Positions 13,103 through 21,562 of a stretch of DNA of 25,014 nt are shown here, piece by piece. The stretch spans positions 1 through 25,014 of the IMG/VR virus record IMGVR_UViG_3300046519_000173; one strand, written 5' to 3'. Both the position numbers and the translations under genes were made by a program. The notes under the pieces were generated by a model. The model ran no database searches. It saw only the letters and a program-made list of their open reading frames with translations, and was not told the DNA's origin. Each line of letters starts with the position of its first letter. Position 1 is the first letter of the stretch. The DNA is from a virus.

Positions 13103-13210
13103 TTTCCCGCAGGTACGGGGTCGGAAACCCGCGGGAAAGTGTTAGCGGACAGTTCACCAGCTTAGTGAACTGGGGTGAACAGGTGAACTCCCTGTATTCA
13201 TTAGGTGAAC
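13103..13210. other. Putative cos region with terminase-binding repeats
   Basis: The 142-nt gap between holin and TerS holds an inverted repeat TTTCCCGC (13103-13110) / GCGGGAAA (13131-13138). Then come GGTGAAC-type repeats: inverted GTTCACC at 13152-13158 and direct AGTGAAC 13164-13170, GGTGAAC 13174-13180, 13182-13188 and 13204-13210. In lambda, cosN and the Nu1-binding R sites of cosB lie at the same place relative to the terminase genes. The heads of the two architectures match; no cutting site can be proven from sequence. Confidence 0.55.
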
Positions 13211-13223
13211 AGGACATTTCTTC

Positions 13224-13781
13224 ATGACGGTAATCAGCAAAACGGAGTTTGCGGCACGGCGTGGCTGGGCCAAATCGTATGTTTCCAAGTTAGCTAACCA
13301 GGATCGTCTGGTGCTGACTGACGATGGCAAAGTGGAGTTGGAAGCCACCGAAGCGTTGCTGGCCGAGTCTGCGGACCCAAGCAAAGCAGCCGTCGCCGAG
13401 CGCCACGACCGGCTTCGCCTTCAACGGGAATCTCAATTAGCCGCCGAAGAACCTGCGGTGCCGCAGGTCGGGCAGGCGGCGGACTTTCAGAAATCTCGAG
13501 CTCTGCGGGAGCACTACCTGGCGCTGCAGGAGCAAGCCAATTTTCACAAACAGCAAGGCACTCTTGTCGAGCGCATCGCGGTGGAAACGGGCGCTTACAA
13601 CGCGGGCCGCCTGTTGCGAGACCAATTGTTGGGCATGCCACCACAACTCGCGCCGGAGCTCGCCGTTATGACCGACCCCTGGCAAATCGAAAAGCACCTG
13701 ACGGCGGCTATCCGTCGCTCGCTTGAGGATGCAGAGCGCTTGTCCTCGGCGGATCTTGAACACGCCCTGACCGCGAGTTAA
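13224..13781 (+). CDS. Terminase small subunit (Nu1-like, DNA-binding)
   Basis: 185 aa. The N-terminus TVISKTEFAARRGWAKSYVSKLANQDRLVLTDDGKVELE (about 2-40) is a winged helix-turn-helix like that of lambda gpNu1 or DUF1441 proteins. It is followed by a charged helical linker and a C-terminal helical part (EAYNAGRLLRDQLLGMP-like region, then EKHLTAAIRRSLEDAERL). It would recognise the cos region just upstream and dock the large subunit, starting packaging. The large subunit begins 4 nt after its stop. The family is clear from context and the HTH. Confidence 0.85.
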   Translation: MTVISKTEFAARRGWAKSYVSKLANQDRLVLTDDGKVELEATEALLAESADPSKAAVAERHDRLRLQRESQLAAEEPAVPQVGQAADFQKSRALREHYLALQEQANFHKQQGTLVERIAVETGAYNAGRLLRDQLLGMPPQLAPELAVMTDPWQIEKHLTAAIRRSLEDAERLSSADLEHALTAS

Positions 13782-13785
13782 TCCA

Positions 13786-15801
13786 ATGCCCACGGAAATC
13801 CCTAACGGTGCAGAGGTGTATCGGGAGGCGTATTTTCGTGGGCTGCATCCTGACCCGGACGTCTGGGTCGATGAGTGGGCCGATGAGTACATGCGTATTC
13901 CGCGTGACACCGGCGCCGCCGAGCCCGGCCAGTACCGCACCTCACGTACACCGTATGCCCGCGAGCCGATGCGTTGTCTATCGCCGGCACACCCCTGCAA
14001 GCGCGTGGTCACAATGGTGGCTTCGCAACTGATGAAAACGCAGATCGCTTTAAACTGGATCGGCGGCCTGATCCACATGGCGCCATCCAACATCCTGACC
14101 TTGTTGCCGAGCCTTGGCTTGGCCAAGCGCGTGTCTTCACGGATCGGTAAAACGATCAAGGCCACACCGGTACTGCGTGAACGGGTGGCTTCCAGTCGCT
14201 CGCGGGATTCACGTAACACCATGGACACCAAAGAGTTCGAAGGTGGTTCGTTGTACGTGACCACCGCGGGCTCGGCAGCCAACCTGTCGGAGCTGTCGGC
14301 GCGCTACGTATACGGTGACGAGATTGACCGTTGGGAAGTGGATATCGGCGAAGAGGGCGACCCCATTGAACTCGCGGAAACGCGGGGCAGTACGTTCGGC
14401 CGCAATGCAAAGTTTTACTTTTCCAGCTCGCCGACGATCAAGGGCGCGTCGCGTATCTCTGACCTGTTCGAGGGCAGCGACCAACGTCACTACTACGTGC
14501 CGTGTCCCACCTGCGGGCACATGCAAATCCTCGAATGGGAACGACTGCATTACTCGAAGGATTACAGTGTGGTGCATTACCAGTGTGCTGGGCCTGAGTG
14601 CGACGTGCTGATCGACGAATACCACAAAGGTGAAATGCTCGCCAAGGGCGAGTGGCGTGCCCATGCTGAAGGTGATGGCGAGACGGTCGGCTTCCACCTC
14701 AATGCGCTGTATTCGCCGCTCGGCTGGATGGACTGGAAGTCGCTGGCCAAGCAGTTCGAAAAGGCCAAAAAGGCCCAGGCCAAAGGCGACCTTGAGCCGA
14801 TGCAGGTGTTCTATAACACCCGCCTGGCGAAGGTATGGGATAGCGCGCAAGAGCAAACCAAGGCCGATGTATTGCGAGCGCGGGCGCGGCTGGAATGCTA
14901 CGCCCTCGGTTCGCTGCCGGCCGCGGTGCTGATGCTCACTGGCTCGGTCGACGTTCAGGCCAATCGCCTGGAGTTCATGGCGATGGGCTGGGGTGTCGGT
15001 ATGGAACGCTGGGTTGTCGATTTCCAGATCGTCGCCGGTGATCCTGCTGACGAACGTACCTGGGCTGCGTTGGACGAATTGCTCAAGGCTAAATATCGTC
15101 ACCCGTGTGGTGTCGGTCTTGGCATTCTCGCGGTAGCCGTCGACTCGGGTGGCCACCACACTGATGAGGTCTACCAGTTCTGCCGCGTTCGCCGCTGGCG
15201 GAATGTGTTCGCCATCAAGGGCGCGAGCAAGCCAGGTAAGCCGGTGATTGCTCAGCGTCCGTCGATGGTCGACGTGACCTGGAAAGGCCAGACCGAGCGC
15301 AACGGCGCCGAGCTGTGGTTCGTCGGTACCGACACGGCCAAAGACTGGATCTACAACCGCTATCCGTTCGAATCTGGCCCGGGCGCACTGCACTTTGCCA
15401 ATGACTTGCCGGACGACTTCTTTGACCAGTGCGTCGCGGAGCGCAAGGTCGCGCGCTACATCCGCGGACATAAACGCATTGAGTGGGTCAAGGGCAAGGC
15501 CGAGCGAAACGAAGCACTCGACTTGATGGTTTATTGCCTGGCCATGGCGCACTACCTGGGCCTCAACCGTTACAAGGAGCACGACTGGGAGCGAGTGCGT
15601 CAGTCCCTGGCGCAGTCTGGCCTGTTTGACGACGCAATGGGCATCAAGCCTGTTCAAGGCGAACGCATCACCGGACCAGCAACACCCGTTGCTGCACCGC
15701 AATCAGCTCCACAATCTATTGCTCCGATCGTGCAATCACGACCGGCTGCACCGCCACCTCAACGCCGCAGTTCCAGCAGCGGTTACCTGAAGAGACGTTG
15801 A
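13786..15801 (+). CDS. Terminase large subunit, GpA family
   Basis: 671 aa, close to lambda gpA (641). The ATPase lies in the N-terminal half. The Walker A-like motif is ASQLMKT (79-85), with Lys84-Thr85 but Met where GpA proteins usually have Gly. Walker B is YVYGDEIDRW with Asp178-Glu179. A zinc-ribbon-like set, Cys240/Cys243 and Cys267/Cys272, follows. The C-terminal half holds the nuclease, with GSVDVQANRLEF, then AVDSGGHHTDEVYQFCR and NEALDLMVYC. The C-terminal tail (about 630-671) is Pro/Gln/Ser-rich. With the small subunit it cuts cos and pumps DNA into the prohead. Confidence 0.95.
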   Translation: MPTEIPNGAEVYREAYFRGLHPDPDVWVDEWADEYMRIPRDTGAAEPGQYRTSRTPYAREPMRCLSPAHPCKRVVTMVASQLMKTQIALNWIGGLIHMAPSNILTLLPSLGLAKRVSSRIGKTIKATPVLRERVASSRSRDSRNTMDTKEFEGGSLYVTTAGSAANLSELSARYVYGDEIDRWEVDIGEEGDPIELAETRGSTFGRNAKFYFSSSPTIKGASRISDLFEGSDQRHYYVPCPTCGHMQILEWERLHYSKDYSVVHYQCAGPECDVLIDEYHKGEMLAKGEWRAHAEGDGETVGFHLNALYSPLGWMDWKSLAKQFEKAKKAQAKGDLEPMQVFYNTRLAKVWDSAQEQTKADVLRARARLECYALGSLPAAVLMLTGSVDVQANRLEFMAMGWGVGMERWVVDFQIVAGDPADERTWAALDELLKAKYRHPCGVGLGILAVAVDSGGHHTDEVYQFCRVRRWRNVFAIKGASKPGKPVIAQRPSMVDVTWKGQTERNGAELWFVGTDTAKDWIYNRYPFESGPGALHFANDLPDDFFDQCVAERKVARYIRGHKRIEWVKGKAERNEALDLMVYCLAMAHYLGLNRYKEHDWERVRQSLAQSGLFDDAMGIKPVQGERITGPATPVAAPQSAPQSIAPIVQSRPAAPPPQRRSSSSGYLKRR

Positions 15802-15802
15802 T

Positions 15803-16009
15803 ATGTCGTTTACCCAAAAGCACCTCGACGCGGTTGAGGCGGCCATCGCACGCGGTGAAAAAGTCGTGCGCTACACCGACCGTACCGTGGAATACCGCAC
15901 CATCGACGAACTGCTCAAGGCTCGTGAAGAAATCCGTACGTCACTGATCAACGCAGCCGGACCACGCTCTCGGGTGGTTCGGTTACGCCACGGAGGCAAA
16001 GGACTCTAA
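15803..16009 (+). CDS. gpW-like head-tail joining protein
   Basis: 68 aa, the size of lambda gpW. KHLDAVEAAIARGEKVVRYTDRTVEYRTIDELLKAREEIRTSL is typical of gpW-like connectors: an alpha-beta-alpha unit with a short hairpin. It adds to the portal after packaging and helps close the head for tail joining. It lies between terminase and portal, as in lambda. Its stop shares bases with the portal start (TAATG). It may alternatively be called gpW/gpFII-type adaptor. Confidence 0.88.
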   Translation: MSFTQKHLDAVEAAIARGEKVVRYTDRTVEYRTIDELLKAREEIRTSLINAAGPRSRVVRLRHGGKGL

Positions 16010-17490
16010 TGGCCCGTCACTTTCCGACGCTGACCCGTAACGGATTCGTATTGCCGTCGAACATCAAGGCCAGTTACGAAGGCGCTGGAGAGGGCCGCCG
16101 ATCCACTGGCTGGGAGGCTCCCGACAACGGGATCAACAGTATCAACACCCCGGCACTGCGCAACCTGCGATCGCGTTCCCGGGCAGCGGTTCGCAATGAC
16201 CCGTACGCCTATAACGTGATCGACAAACGCGTCAGCAACTTAATCGGTACCGGCATTACCCCACGACCGAAAACCGACGACGAAGCTCTGCGTAAATTAC
16301 TGCAGGAGCTTTGGGATGACTGGGTCGACGAGTCGGACGCTGATGAGCGTACTGACTTCAACGGCCAGCAGGCGCTGGTCGCGCGCACGGTGGAAACCTC
16401 GGGTGAATGTTTCGTGCGGCTCCGGCCGCGCAGTCTGAACGAAGGCCTCGCGGTGCCGTTACAGCTGCAGATTTTGGCCCCGGAGTTCGTGCCGCACGAC
16501 AAGTTCGAAACCACTAAAAACGGCACCGTCATTCGCGCCGGGATCGAGTTCACACCCGACGGCAAGCGCGTAGCGTACTGGATGTACCTGTCGCATCCGC
16601 GCGACGCCTCGTCGCTGAACGCCGGCTACAACCAGTTGGTTCGCGTGCCGGCGGCGCAGGTGCTGCATATCTTCGAGCCGGTCGAGCCAGGCCAGTTGCG
16701 CGGTGTACCGCGCTTGTCACCGGTGCTCAAACGCCTGCGTAGCCTCGACAACTACGATGACGCGGTGCTGTTCCGCCAGGAAGTGGCCAACCTGTTTGCC
16801 GGCTTCATCACTCGGCCAGCGCCGGACACGGGTCCTGTGCCGAGGGATCCGGTCACCGGCCAGCCGCTGAGTCTGGATCATGACGGATTCACGCCAATGG
16901 TGGCGCTGGAACCCGGCACCATGCAGGAGCTGGGACCAGGTGAAGAGGTAGAGTTTTCCAAGCCACCGGACGCGGGCAATAACTATCCCGACTTCATGCG
17001 TCAGCAACTAATGGCAGCCGCTGCCGGTACCGGCACACCGTACGAGATCCTCACCGGCGATATGCGTGAGGTCAACGACCGGGCGTTGCGGGTCGTGCTC
17101 AACGAGTTCCGCCGTCGATTGGAACAACTGCAGTTCAGCGTGTACGTGCATCAGCTATGTCGCCCGGTGCGGGCGGCCTGGATGGACATGGCGGTGCTGT
17201 CCGGCGTACTGCAGCTGGACGATTACGCACAGCGCCGACGCGAATACCTGCGAACTCGTTGGGTGCCGCAAGGCTGGGCTTACATTCAGCCGGTGCAGGA
17301 CGTCCAGGCGCGGCGGATGGAAGTTCAAGCCGGATTCGCCTCGCGCAGCGAGATGGTCCTGCGCACCGGTTACGACGCCGAAACGGTCGACGCCGAAAAT
17401 GCCGCCGATCTCGCCAGAGCCACGATGCTGGGCCTCAGTTACACCACTCTCGACACTTTCGTCCCCATCGACGACAAGGAGCAACCATGA
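16009..17490 (+). CDS. Phage portal protein, lambda gpB family
   Basis: 493 aa, as expected for lambda-type portals (533). Early motifs include TPALRNLRSRSRAAVRNDPYAYNVIDKRVSNLIGTGI (about 47-84). Then come TVETSGECFVRLRPRS and PEFVPH, a stem region around PVEPGQLRGVPRLSPVLKRL, and the C-terminal YEILTGDMREVNDRALRVVLNEFRRRLEQLQF. It forms the ring at the head vertex for DNA entry and tail attachment. It overlaps both neighbours by a few bases, so it is tightly coupled to gpW and the protease. Confidence 0.95.
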   Translation: MARHFPTLTRNGFVLPSNIKASYEGAGEGRRSTGWEAPDNGINSINTPALRNLRSRSRAAVRNDPYAYNVIDKRVSNLIGTGITPRPKTDDEALRKLLQELWDDWVDESDADERTDFNGQQALVARTVETSGECFVRLRPRSLNEGLAVPLQLQILAPEFVPHDKFETTKNGTVIRAGIEFTPDGKRVAYWMYLSHPRDASSLNAGYNQLVRVPAAQVLHIFEPVEPGQLRGVPRLSPVLKRLRSLDNYDDAVLFRQEVANLFAGFITRPAPDTGPVPRDPVTGQPLSLDHDGFTPMVALEPGTMQELGPGEEVEFSKPPDAGNNYPDFMRQQLMAAAAGTGTPYEILTGDMREVNDRALRVVLNEFRRRLEQLQFSVYVHQLCRPVRAAWMDMAVLSGVLQLDDYAQRRREYLRTRWVPQGWAYIQPVQDVQARRMEVQAGFASRSEMVLRTGYDAETVDAENAADLARATMLGLSYTTLDTFVPIDDKEQP

Positions 17491-18656
17491 GCAAAAAAGC
17501 GCGACCGCGCGTTTACAACCGGGCCGGCAAGCGCGTGCAGGTGCAGGATAAAACCTGGTACGCGCTGCAAGCCAGCGGTGACGCCGCCGAGCGAGTAATC
17601 GAGGTCTTCGTGTATGGCGAGATCGGTACCTGGGGCATCACCGCCAATCAGTTTGTGCAGGACCTGCGAGCCATGGACGACGGCGTCTCGCCGGTGATCG
17701 CGGCCTTCAATAGTGTCGGCGGCGATCTGTTCGATGGCCTGGCCATGCACAACGCATTGTCGAGACTGGGTGAACGCTGCACCGGCCGCATTGATGCTTT
17801 GGCCGCTAGTGCCGCCAGCGTGGCAGTGTGCGGCGCGCACCGGGTGGTGATCGCGTCCAATGCGATGTTGATGATCCATAACCCCTATACCTATACCGGT
17901 GGTGATGCGGAGGACTTTCGTCGAGTCGCCGATGTGCTGGACCAGACGCTGGAGGCGATCATCGCGGCCTACAAGGCCAAGGCCCCGGACATCGACGAAA
18001 CCGAGCTACGGCGGATGGTCAACGCTGAAACCTGGCTGACCGCTGGTGAGGCGGTGGCGCTGGGCCTGGCTGATGAGATCGGCGACGGTGTCACGGTTAA
18101 AGCGTGTCTCGGCCAAGGCGCTGTGCTTCAGCGTTACCAACACGCGCCGGCGGATTTGCTGGCCCAGCTGGACGAGCCGCCCGAGCCGCCCGAGCCGGAT
18201 CCGGAGCTTGAGCCTTCGCTGGACGATCCACCTCTGACACCACCCGTGGTCGACTCGGCCAAGCTGGCCTTGATGATCACCCAGCGTTGCGCCGAGTCAG
18301 GTATTAGCAACCTGGTTGAGCCGTTGCTGAACTCCACCAAGCTCGAAAGCGAAGCGATCGTCCAGGCCGGCCTGACCCGCGCCAAGGCCGTGAATGACCT
18401 TTGTGTGGCCGCTCGCTTGCCGGAGTTTAGTGCCGAGTACGTTGCGGCAGGGCTGGATACAGCGGCCGTTCGAGCGCGTTTGTTCGACAAGATCGTCACC
18501 AGTGGCAAGGGCTTCGAAATCGACAACAGCTTGCCGCTGGACAATGATCCGGCGCCGAAGGTGCTAGCCAAACAACCTGATCCCACTTCGATCTGGGCCG
18601 CTCGACAAGCCGCTCAATCCGGAACTGCGCACGGCGCGAAAGGAGCAAGACCATGA
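17487..18656 (+). CDS. ClpP-like head maturation protease (S14, lambda C-like) with scaffold-like tail
   Basis: 389 aa from the ATG at 17487, chosen for AAGGAG upstream and the ATGA overlap with the portal stop; a frame running back to 17157 is shadow. The protease domain spans about 30-220: ASAAS with Ser108 as probable nucleophile, MIHNP with His131 and TWLTAGEAVALGLADEI. A Pro/Glu-rich linker (about 228-252, EPPEPPEPDPELEP) leads to a helical C-terminal part, probably the scaffolding function that lambda makes as Nu3 from the same gene. It processes portal and scaffold during head maturation. It overlaps the decoration gene by 4 nt. Confidence 0.92.
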   Translation: MSKKARPRVYNRAGKRVQVQDKTWYALQASGDAAERVIEVFVYGEIGTWGITANQFVQDLRAMDDGVSPVIAAFNSVGGDLFDGLAMHNALSRLGERCTGRIDALAASAASVAVCGAHRVVIASNAMLMIHNPYTYTGGDAEDFRRVADVLDQTLEAIIAAYKAKAPDIDETELRRMVNAETWLTAGEAVALGLADEIGDGVTVKACLGQGAVLQRYQHAPADLLAQLDEPPEPPEPDPELEPSLDDPPLTPPVVDSAKLALMITQRCAESGISNLVEPLLNSTKLESEAIVQAGLTRAKAVNDLCVAARLPEFSAEYVAAGLDTAAVRARLFDKIVTSGKGFEIDNSLPLDNDPAPKVLAKQPDPTSIWAARQAAQSGTAHGAKGARP

Positions 18657-18997
18657 CCATCAAAAAAGAACCCATCCACGCCGGTGAGTTTCTCCTGTCG
18701 GAAGGCGCTGGGAACATTTCGCGTGAGTCGATCAACGTCGCCGCCGGCCCGGCGCTGTACCCGGGCCAGATTCTCGGCCTGGTCACGGCCACCAGTGAAT
18801 TCTCGCCGTACGCTCCGGCTGCCGACGATGGCAGCGAGACAGCGGTAGCGATTCTCTTCGGTCCACTGGGCGAGTCGGATGTGGTGCGCCGTGGTCGCGC
18901 GGTGGTGCGATTGGCGGAAGTCAGCGAAGCGCACCTGACGGGGCTCGACGCTGACGCTGAAAAAGACTTGGCCGCCCATTTCCTGATCATCCGATAA
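18653..18997 (+). CDS. Head decoration protein (lambda gpD-like)
   Basis: 114 aa, the size of lambda gpD (110). PIHAGEFLLSEGAGNISRESINVAAGPALYPGQILG (about 7-42) and AVAILFGPLGESDVVRRGRAVVRLAEV match the HDPD family. Trimers bind the expanded capsid and stabilise it. The start overlaps the protease stop (ATGA), with AAAGGAGC upstream. A terminator follows, separating it from the capsid gene, which may set relative amounts of mRNA. Confidence 0.92.
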   Translation: MTIKKEPIHAGEFLLSEGAGNISRESINVAAGPALYPGQILGLVTATSEFSPYAPAADDGSETAVAILFGPLGESDVVRRGRAVVRLAEVSEAHLTGLDADAEKDLAAHFLIIR

Positions 18998-19018
18998 GTT
19001 AATCATTCAACTTTATGC

Positions 19019-19040
19019 CCCCGCCTTGAGCGGGGTTTTT
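19019..19040 (+). terminator. Internal terminator between decoration and capsid genes
   Basis: CCCCGC (19019-19024) and GCGGGG (19030-19035) with a 5-nt loop and TTTTT (19036-19040), inside the late operon. It would be overridden by antitermination or cause partial attenuation. Confidence 0.8.
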
Positions 19041-19058
19041 CATTTCTGGAGAGTCCCC

Positions 19059-20054
19059 ATGGCCGATATCGCCATTTTTGACGACGAAGCGTTCACCGTT
19101 ACCGCGCTCACCGCTGCACTCAATGAACAACCTTACCTGCCGGGCCGCATCAGCGCGCTGGGTCTGTTTCGCGAAGAAGGTGTCACGACCCTGACCGTGC
19201 AGATTGAAAAGGATGGAGACACCCTGGCGTTGGTACCGGCCGGTGAGCGGGGGAGTTCTGGCCTGGTGGTCGCAGCCAGCAAGCGCAACCTGATCCCGTT
19301 CAACACCGTGCACTTGCCCGAACGCTTTACCATCAAGGCCGACGAGATCCAGGGCATTCGTGCCTTCGGTACCCGCACCGAATTGCAGGCGGTGCAAGAC
19401 GTGGTCAATGCCCGTCTGGCGAAAGCACGTCGTCAGTTGGACGCAACGCATGAGTTCCAGCGTATGGGCGCCCTCAACGGTGTGATCCTCGATGCCGATG
19501 GTTCTACGGTGCTGTTAAACCTTTACGATCGTTTCGGTGTGCAGCGGCAGAAGCTGTCCATGGGCTTGACGGACCCGAACACTGAATTGCGGGTTCAATG
19601 CGTCGAGGCGTTGGATATGCAGGAAGATGCGCTTGGCAGCGTTACCAGTACTGGTTCTCGCGCCTTCTGCGGTAAGAATTTCTGGAACAAGCTGATCGTT
19701 CACGATTCGGTCAAAGAAACCTATCTCAACAGCCAGCAAGCGGCAGCGTTGCGCGGTGACGCTCGGGAAAGCTTCGAGTTCGGTGGCATTGTTTGGGAGC
19801 GCTACCGTGGCAAAGTGGCCGGTGTCTCGTTCGTGCACGACGACAAGGCGTTGCTGGTCCCTGAGGGCGTACCAGATTTGTATATCTCGGTGTTCGCGCC
19901 GGCCGACTACATGGAAACGGTCAACACCCAGGGCATTCCGTACTACAGCATGATCGAGCCACTGCCGTTCAACAAAGGCATGGCCGGTGAAGCCCAGTCG
20001 AACCCACTGCACCTGTGCACGCGGCCACGCGCGCAGATCCTGCTGGAGCTCTGA
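19059..20054 (+). CDS. Major capsid protein, lambda gpE family
   Basis: 331 aa (lambda gpE 341) from the ATG at 19059, preceded by GGAGAG. Motifs include the N-terminal FTVTALTAALNEQPYLPGRI, the middle GSSGLVVAASKRNLIPFNTVHLPERFTIKADEIQGIRAFG and the late EFGGIVWERYRGKV...AFAPADYMETVNTQG-like region, with a C-terminal LHLCTRPRAQILLEL. It has the HK97-like fold of the E family and builds the icosahedral shell. It follows the internal terminator and precedes the small head-tail joining gene by 2 nt. Confidence 0.95.
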   Translation: MADIAIFDDEAFTVTALTAALNEQPYLPGRISALGLFREEGVTTLTVQIEKDGDTLALVPAGERGSSGLVVAASKRNLIPFNTVHLPERFTIKADEIQGIRAFGTRTELQAVQDVVNARLAKARRQLDATHEFQRMGALNGVILDADGSTVLLNLYDRFGVQRQKLSMGLTDPNTELRVQCVEALDMQEDALGSVTSTGSRAFCGKNFWNKLIVHDSVKETYLNSQQAAALRGDARESFEFGGIVWERYRGKVAGVSFVHDDKALLVPEGVPDLYISVFAPADYMETVNTQGIPYYSMIEPLPFNKGMAGEAQSNPLHLCTRPRAQILLEL

Positions 20055-20056
20055 CC

Positions 20057-20377
20057 ATGGCTTTTCGCGACCTGATCGCGGAGGTCGATGCGGTGGTGTT
20101 CGAGACACTGGGCGACACCGCGCGTATCGAGGGTCGCGACGAGCCGGTCCTTGGCATGTTCGCCGCGCCCTGGCTTCAGCCAAAGTTCGGCAAGCTCAAC
20201 ACCGGCCTGCGTGAGCCTCGGTTTGAAATTCGTGTTAGCGATTCGCACGGACTTGAACAGGGTCTGCTGGTCACCATTGAATTGCCCGAGTTGGACGGGG
20301 GCGGCGAGTACGACTTGCTGCAGCTTGAGCCGAGTGGTGACGGTCTGGTCGCCTTAATCTTGAGGATGCGTGCATGA
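20057..20377 (+). CDS. Head-tail joining protein (Gifsy-2/gpFII-like)
   Basis: 106 aa from the ATG at 20057, two bases after the capsid stop. MAFRDLIAEVDAVVFETLGDTARIEG starts like small Gifsy-2/FII-type connectors, followed by beta-rich sequence (PRFEIRVSDSHGLEQGLLVTIEL) and a C-terminal strand. Such proteins seal the portal and provide the tail-binding surface. Its stop overlaps the next ATG. The family call rests on the N-terminus, size and gene order. Confidence 0.75.
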   Translation: MAFRDLIAEVDAVVFETLGDTARIEGRDEPVLGMFAAPWLQPKFGKLNTGLREPRFEIRVSDSHGLEQGLLVTIELPELDGGGEYDLLQLEPSGDGLVALILRMRA

Positions 20378-21039
20378 GTGTCGGTAGCTATTTCAAGCCA
20401 TCGGCTGCTGGCGGGATGCTTTCTATCCAGTCTTCGGCGGTGGACCTGAAAGCCCTCGAAGAGTTTGCCAAGGTGGTGCCCAAAGCAGCTGTCGCGGCTC
20501 AACGTCGAGCGATCAATAAAACCTTGGGTTGGCTGCGCACCCACATTGCGCGAGCAGTCAGCCGGCAAGAACGCATCGCAGTTGCTGCGGTTCGCCAGCG
20601 TTTGCGCAGCTACCCCGTCTCCGGCGGGGCCACAAGCGGCAAGTTATGGTTCGGTCTCAACGCCATCGAGTCCAGCCGGATCGGTCGAGCGCGGCAGACT
20701 GGCCGCGGGGTATCTGTGGCCGGGCGGCGGTACCAGGGCGCCTTCCTGAAGAAGGTCTACGGCAACAAACCCGACATCTGGATCCGCACCGCGAGCAAGC
20801 ACTTCAACGCGGACGACTACCCCGATAGCACCGTGTCGGGGGGCGGTGGTGTCAGTTCGGGATGGGTTGCGGAAAACGGCAACCGCTTTCCATTGGTCAA
20901 AGCCAAAGTATCGCTTGACCAAGCCCGTCCACACTTCAACACCTGGATCAAGCGGGCTGACGCTCGGTTGCTGGAAATCCTGCGGCAAGAATTCAACTTT
21001 GAGCTGCAGAAGCACCTGAAGAGGATCGCCCATGTCTGA
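20374..21039 (+). CDS. Minor tail protein Z-like / tail completion protein
   Basis: 221 aa, basic. KALEEFAKVVPKAAVAAQRRAINKTLGWLRTHIARAVSRQERI (about 29-71) is typical of the gpZ family, and the C-terminus ARPHFNTWIKRADARLLEILRQEFNFELQKHLKRI is helical. In lambda, gpZ acts at the head-proximal tail end. It overlaps its upstream neighbour by 4 nt and the next gene by 8 nt. It is the last lambda-like morphogenesis gene before P2-like baseplate genes begin, so it may sit at the joint of the mosaic. Confidence 0.82.
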   Translation: MSVGSYFKPSAAGGMLSIQSSAVDLKALEEFAKVVPKAAVAAQRRAINKTLGWLRTHIARAVSRQERIAVAAVRQRLRSYPVSGGATSGKLWFGLNAIESSRIGRARQTGRGVSVAGRRYQGAFLKKVYGNKPDIWIRTASKHFNADDYPDSTVSGGGGVSSGWVAENGNRFPLVKAKVSLDQARPHFNTWIKRADARLLEILRQEFNFELQKHLKRIAHV

Positions 21040-21562
21040 TGAGCCTTTTAGCCTGGACCAGCTTTATCGGGCGATCGAGCAGCATCTGTCGAGCAATCTG
21101 TCTGGCATCAAAGCGGTGACAGCTTGGCCGAACATCAAGGATCGCATTGCGTTGCCGGTGGTGTTCGTTGAATTGTCCGAAATGGAGCCAGGGGTCGATA
21201 TTGGTACCGGCGAAACCACCCTGGTCTGTCGGTTCGAAGCGAGGATCATCGTTGATCCCATTCAGCCCAAACACTGCCAGCAGGCCGTTCACTTGGCCGC
21301 ACAGTTGGCAGTGTTGTTGCGCACGCAAACCTGGGGTTTGGCCGTGGAGCCCGCCGAGTTCGTTCAGGCTACACAGGATTGGACCAGGCCAGAGCTCGAC
21401 GGTTACATAGTCTGGCTGGTGGAGTGGACTCACCAAATTTATCTGGGCGTTGAAGAATGGCCTTGGCCAGATGAGCCGCCCGGTTCGCTGGTGTTTGGCG
21501 TCTACCCGGACACCGGCCCTGGCCATGAAGGCGAGTACGTCGCGCCCGAGTTGTTGGAATGA
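21032..21562 (+). CDS. Putative tail terminator / tail completion protein
   Basis: A 176-aa acidic protein without membrane segments. LYRAIEQHLSSNLSGIKAVTAWPNIKDRIALPVVFVELSEM (about 11-51) and CRFEARIIVDPIQPKHCQQAVHLAAQLAVLL resemble the alpha/beta fold of tail terminators (gpU-like) and Mu gp37-type proteins. It lies between the Z-like gene and the gpV spike, where contractile-tail phages often encode tail completion proteins. The assignment is from fold-like pattern and position, so it is tentative. Confidence 0.6.
   Translation: MSDEPFSLDQLYRAIEQHLSSNLSGIKAVTAWPNIKDRIALPVVFVELSEMEPGVDIGTGETTLVCRFEARIIVDPIQPKHCQQAVHLAAQLAVLLRTQTWGLAVEPAEFVQATQDWTRPELDGYIVWLVEWTHQIYLGVEEWPWPDEPPGSLVFGVYPDTGPGHEGEYVAPELLE

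Noticed and set aside
14209-15702. 497-codon minus-strand frame over the terminase large subunit
   Set aside because: It is antisense to a well-recognised GpA terminase and its translation shows no domain.
17157-17486. Long upstream extension of the protease frame
   Set aside because: It overlaps the portal C-terminus entirely; AAGGAG and the ATGA overlap fix the start at 17487.
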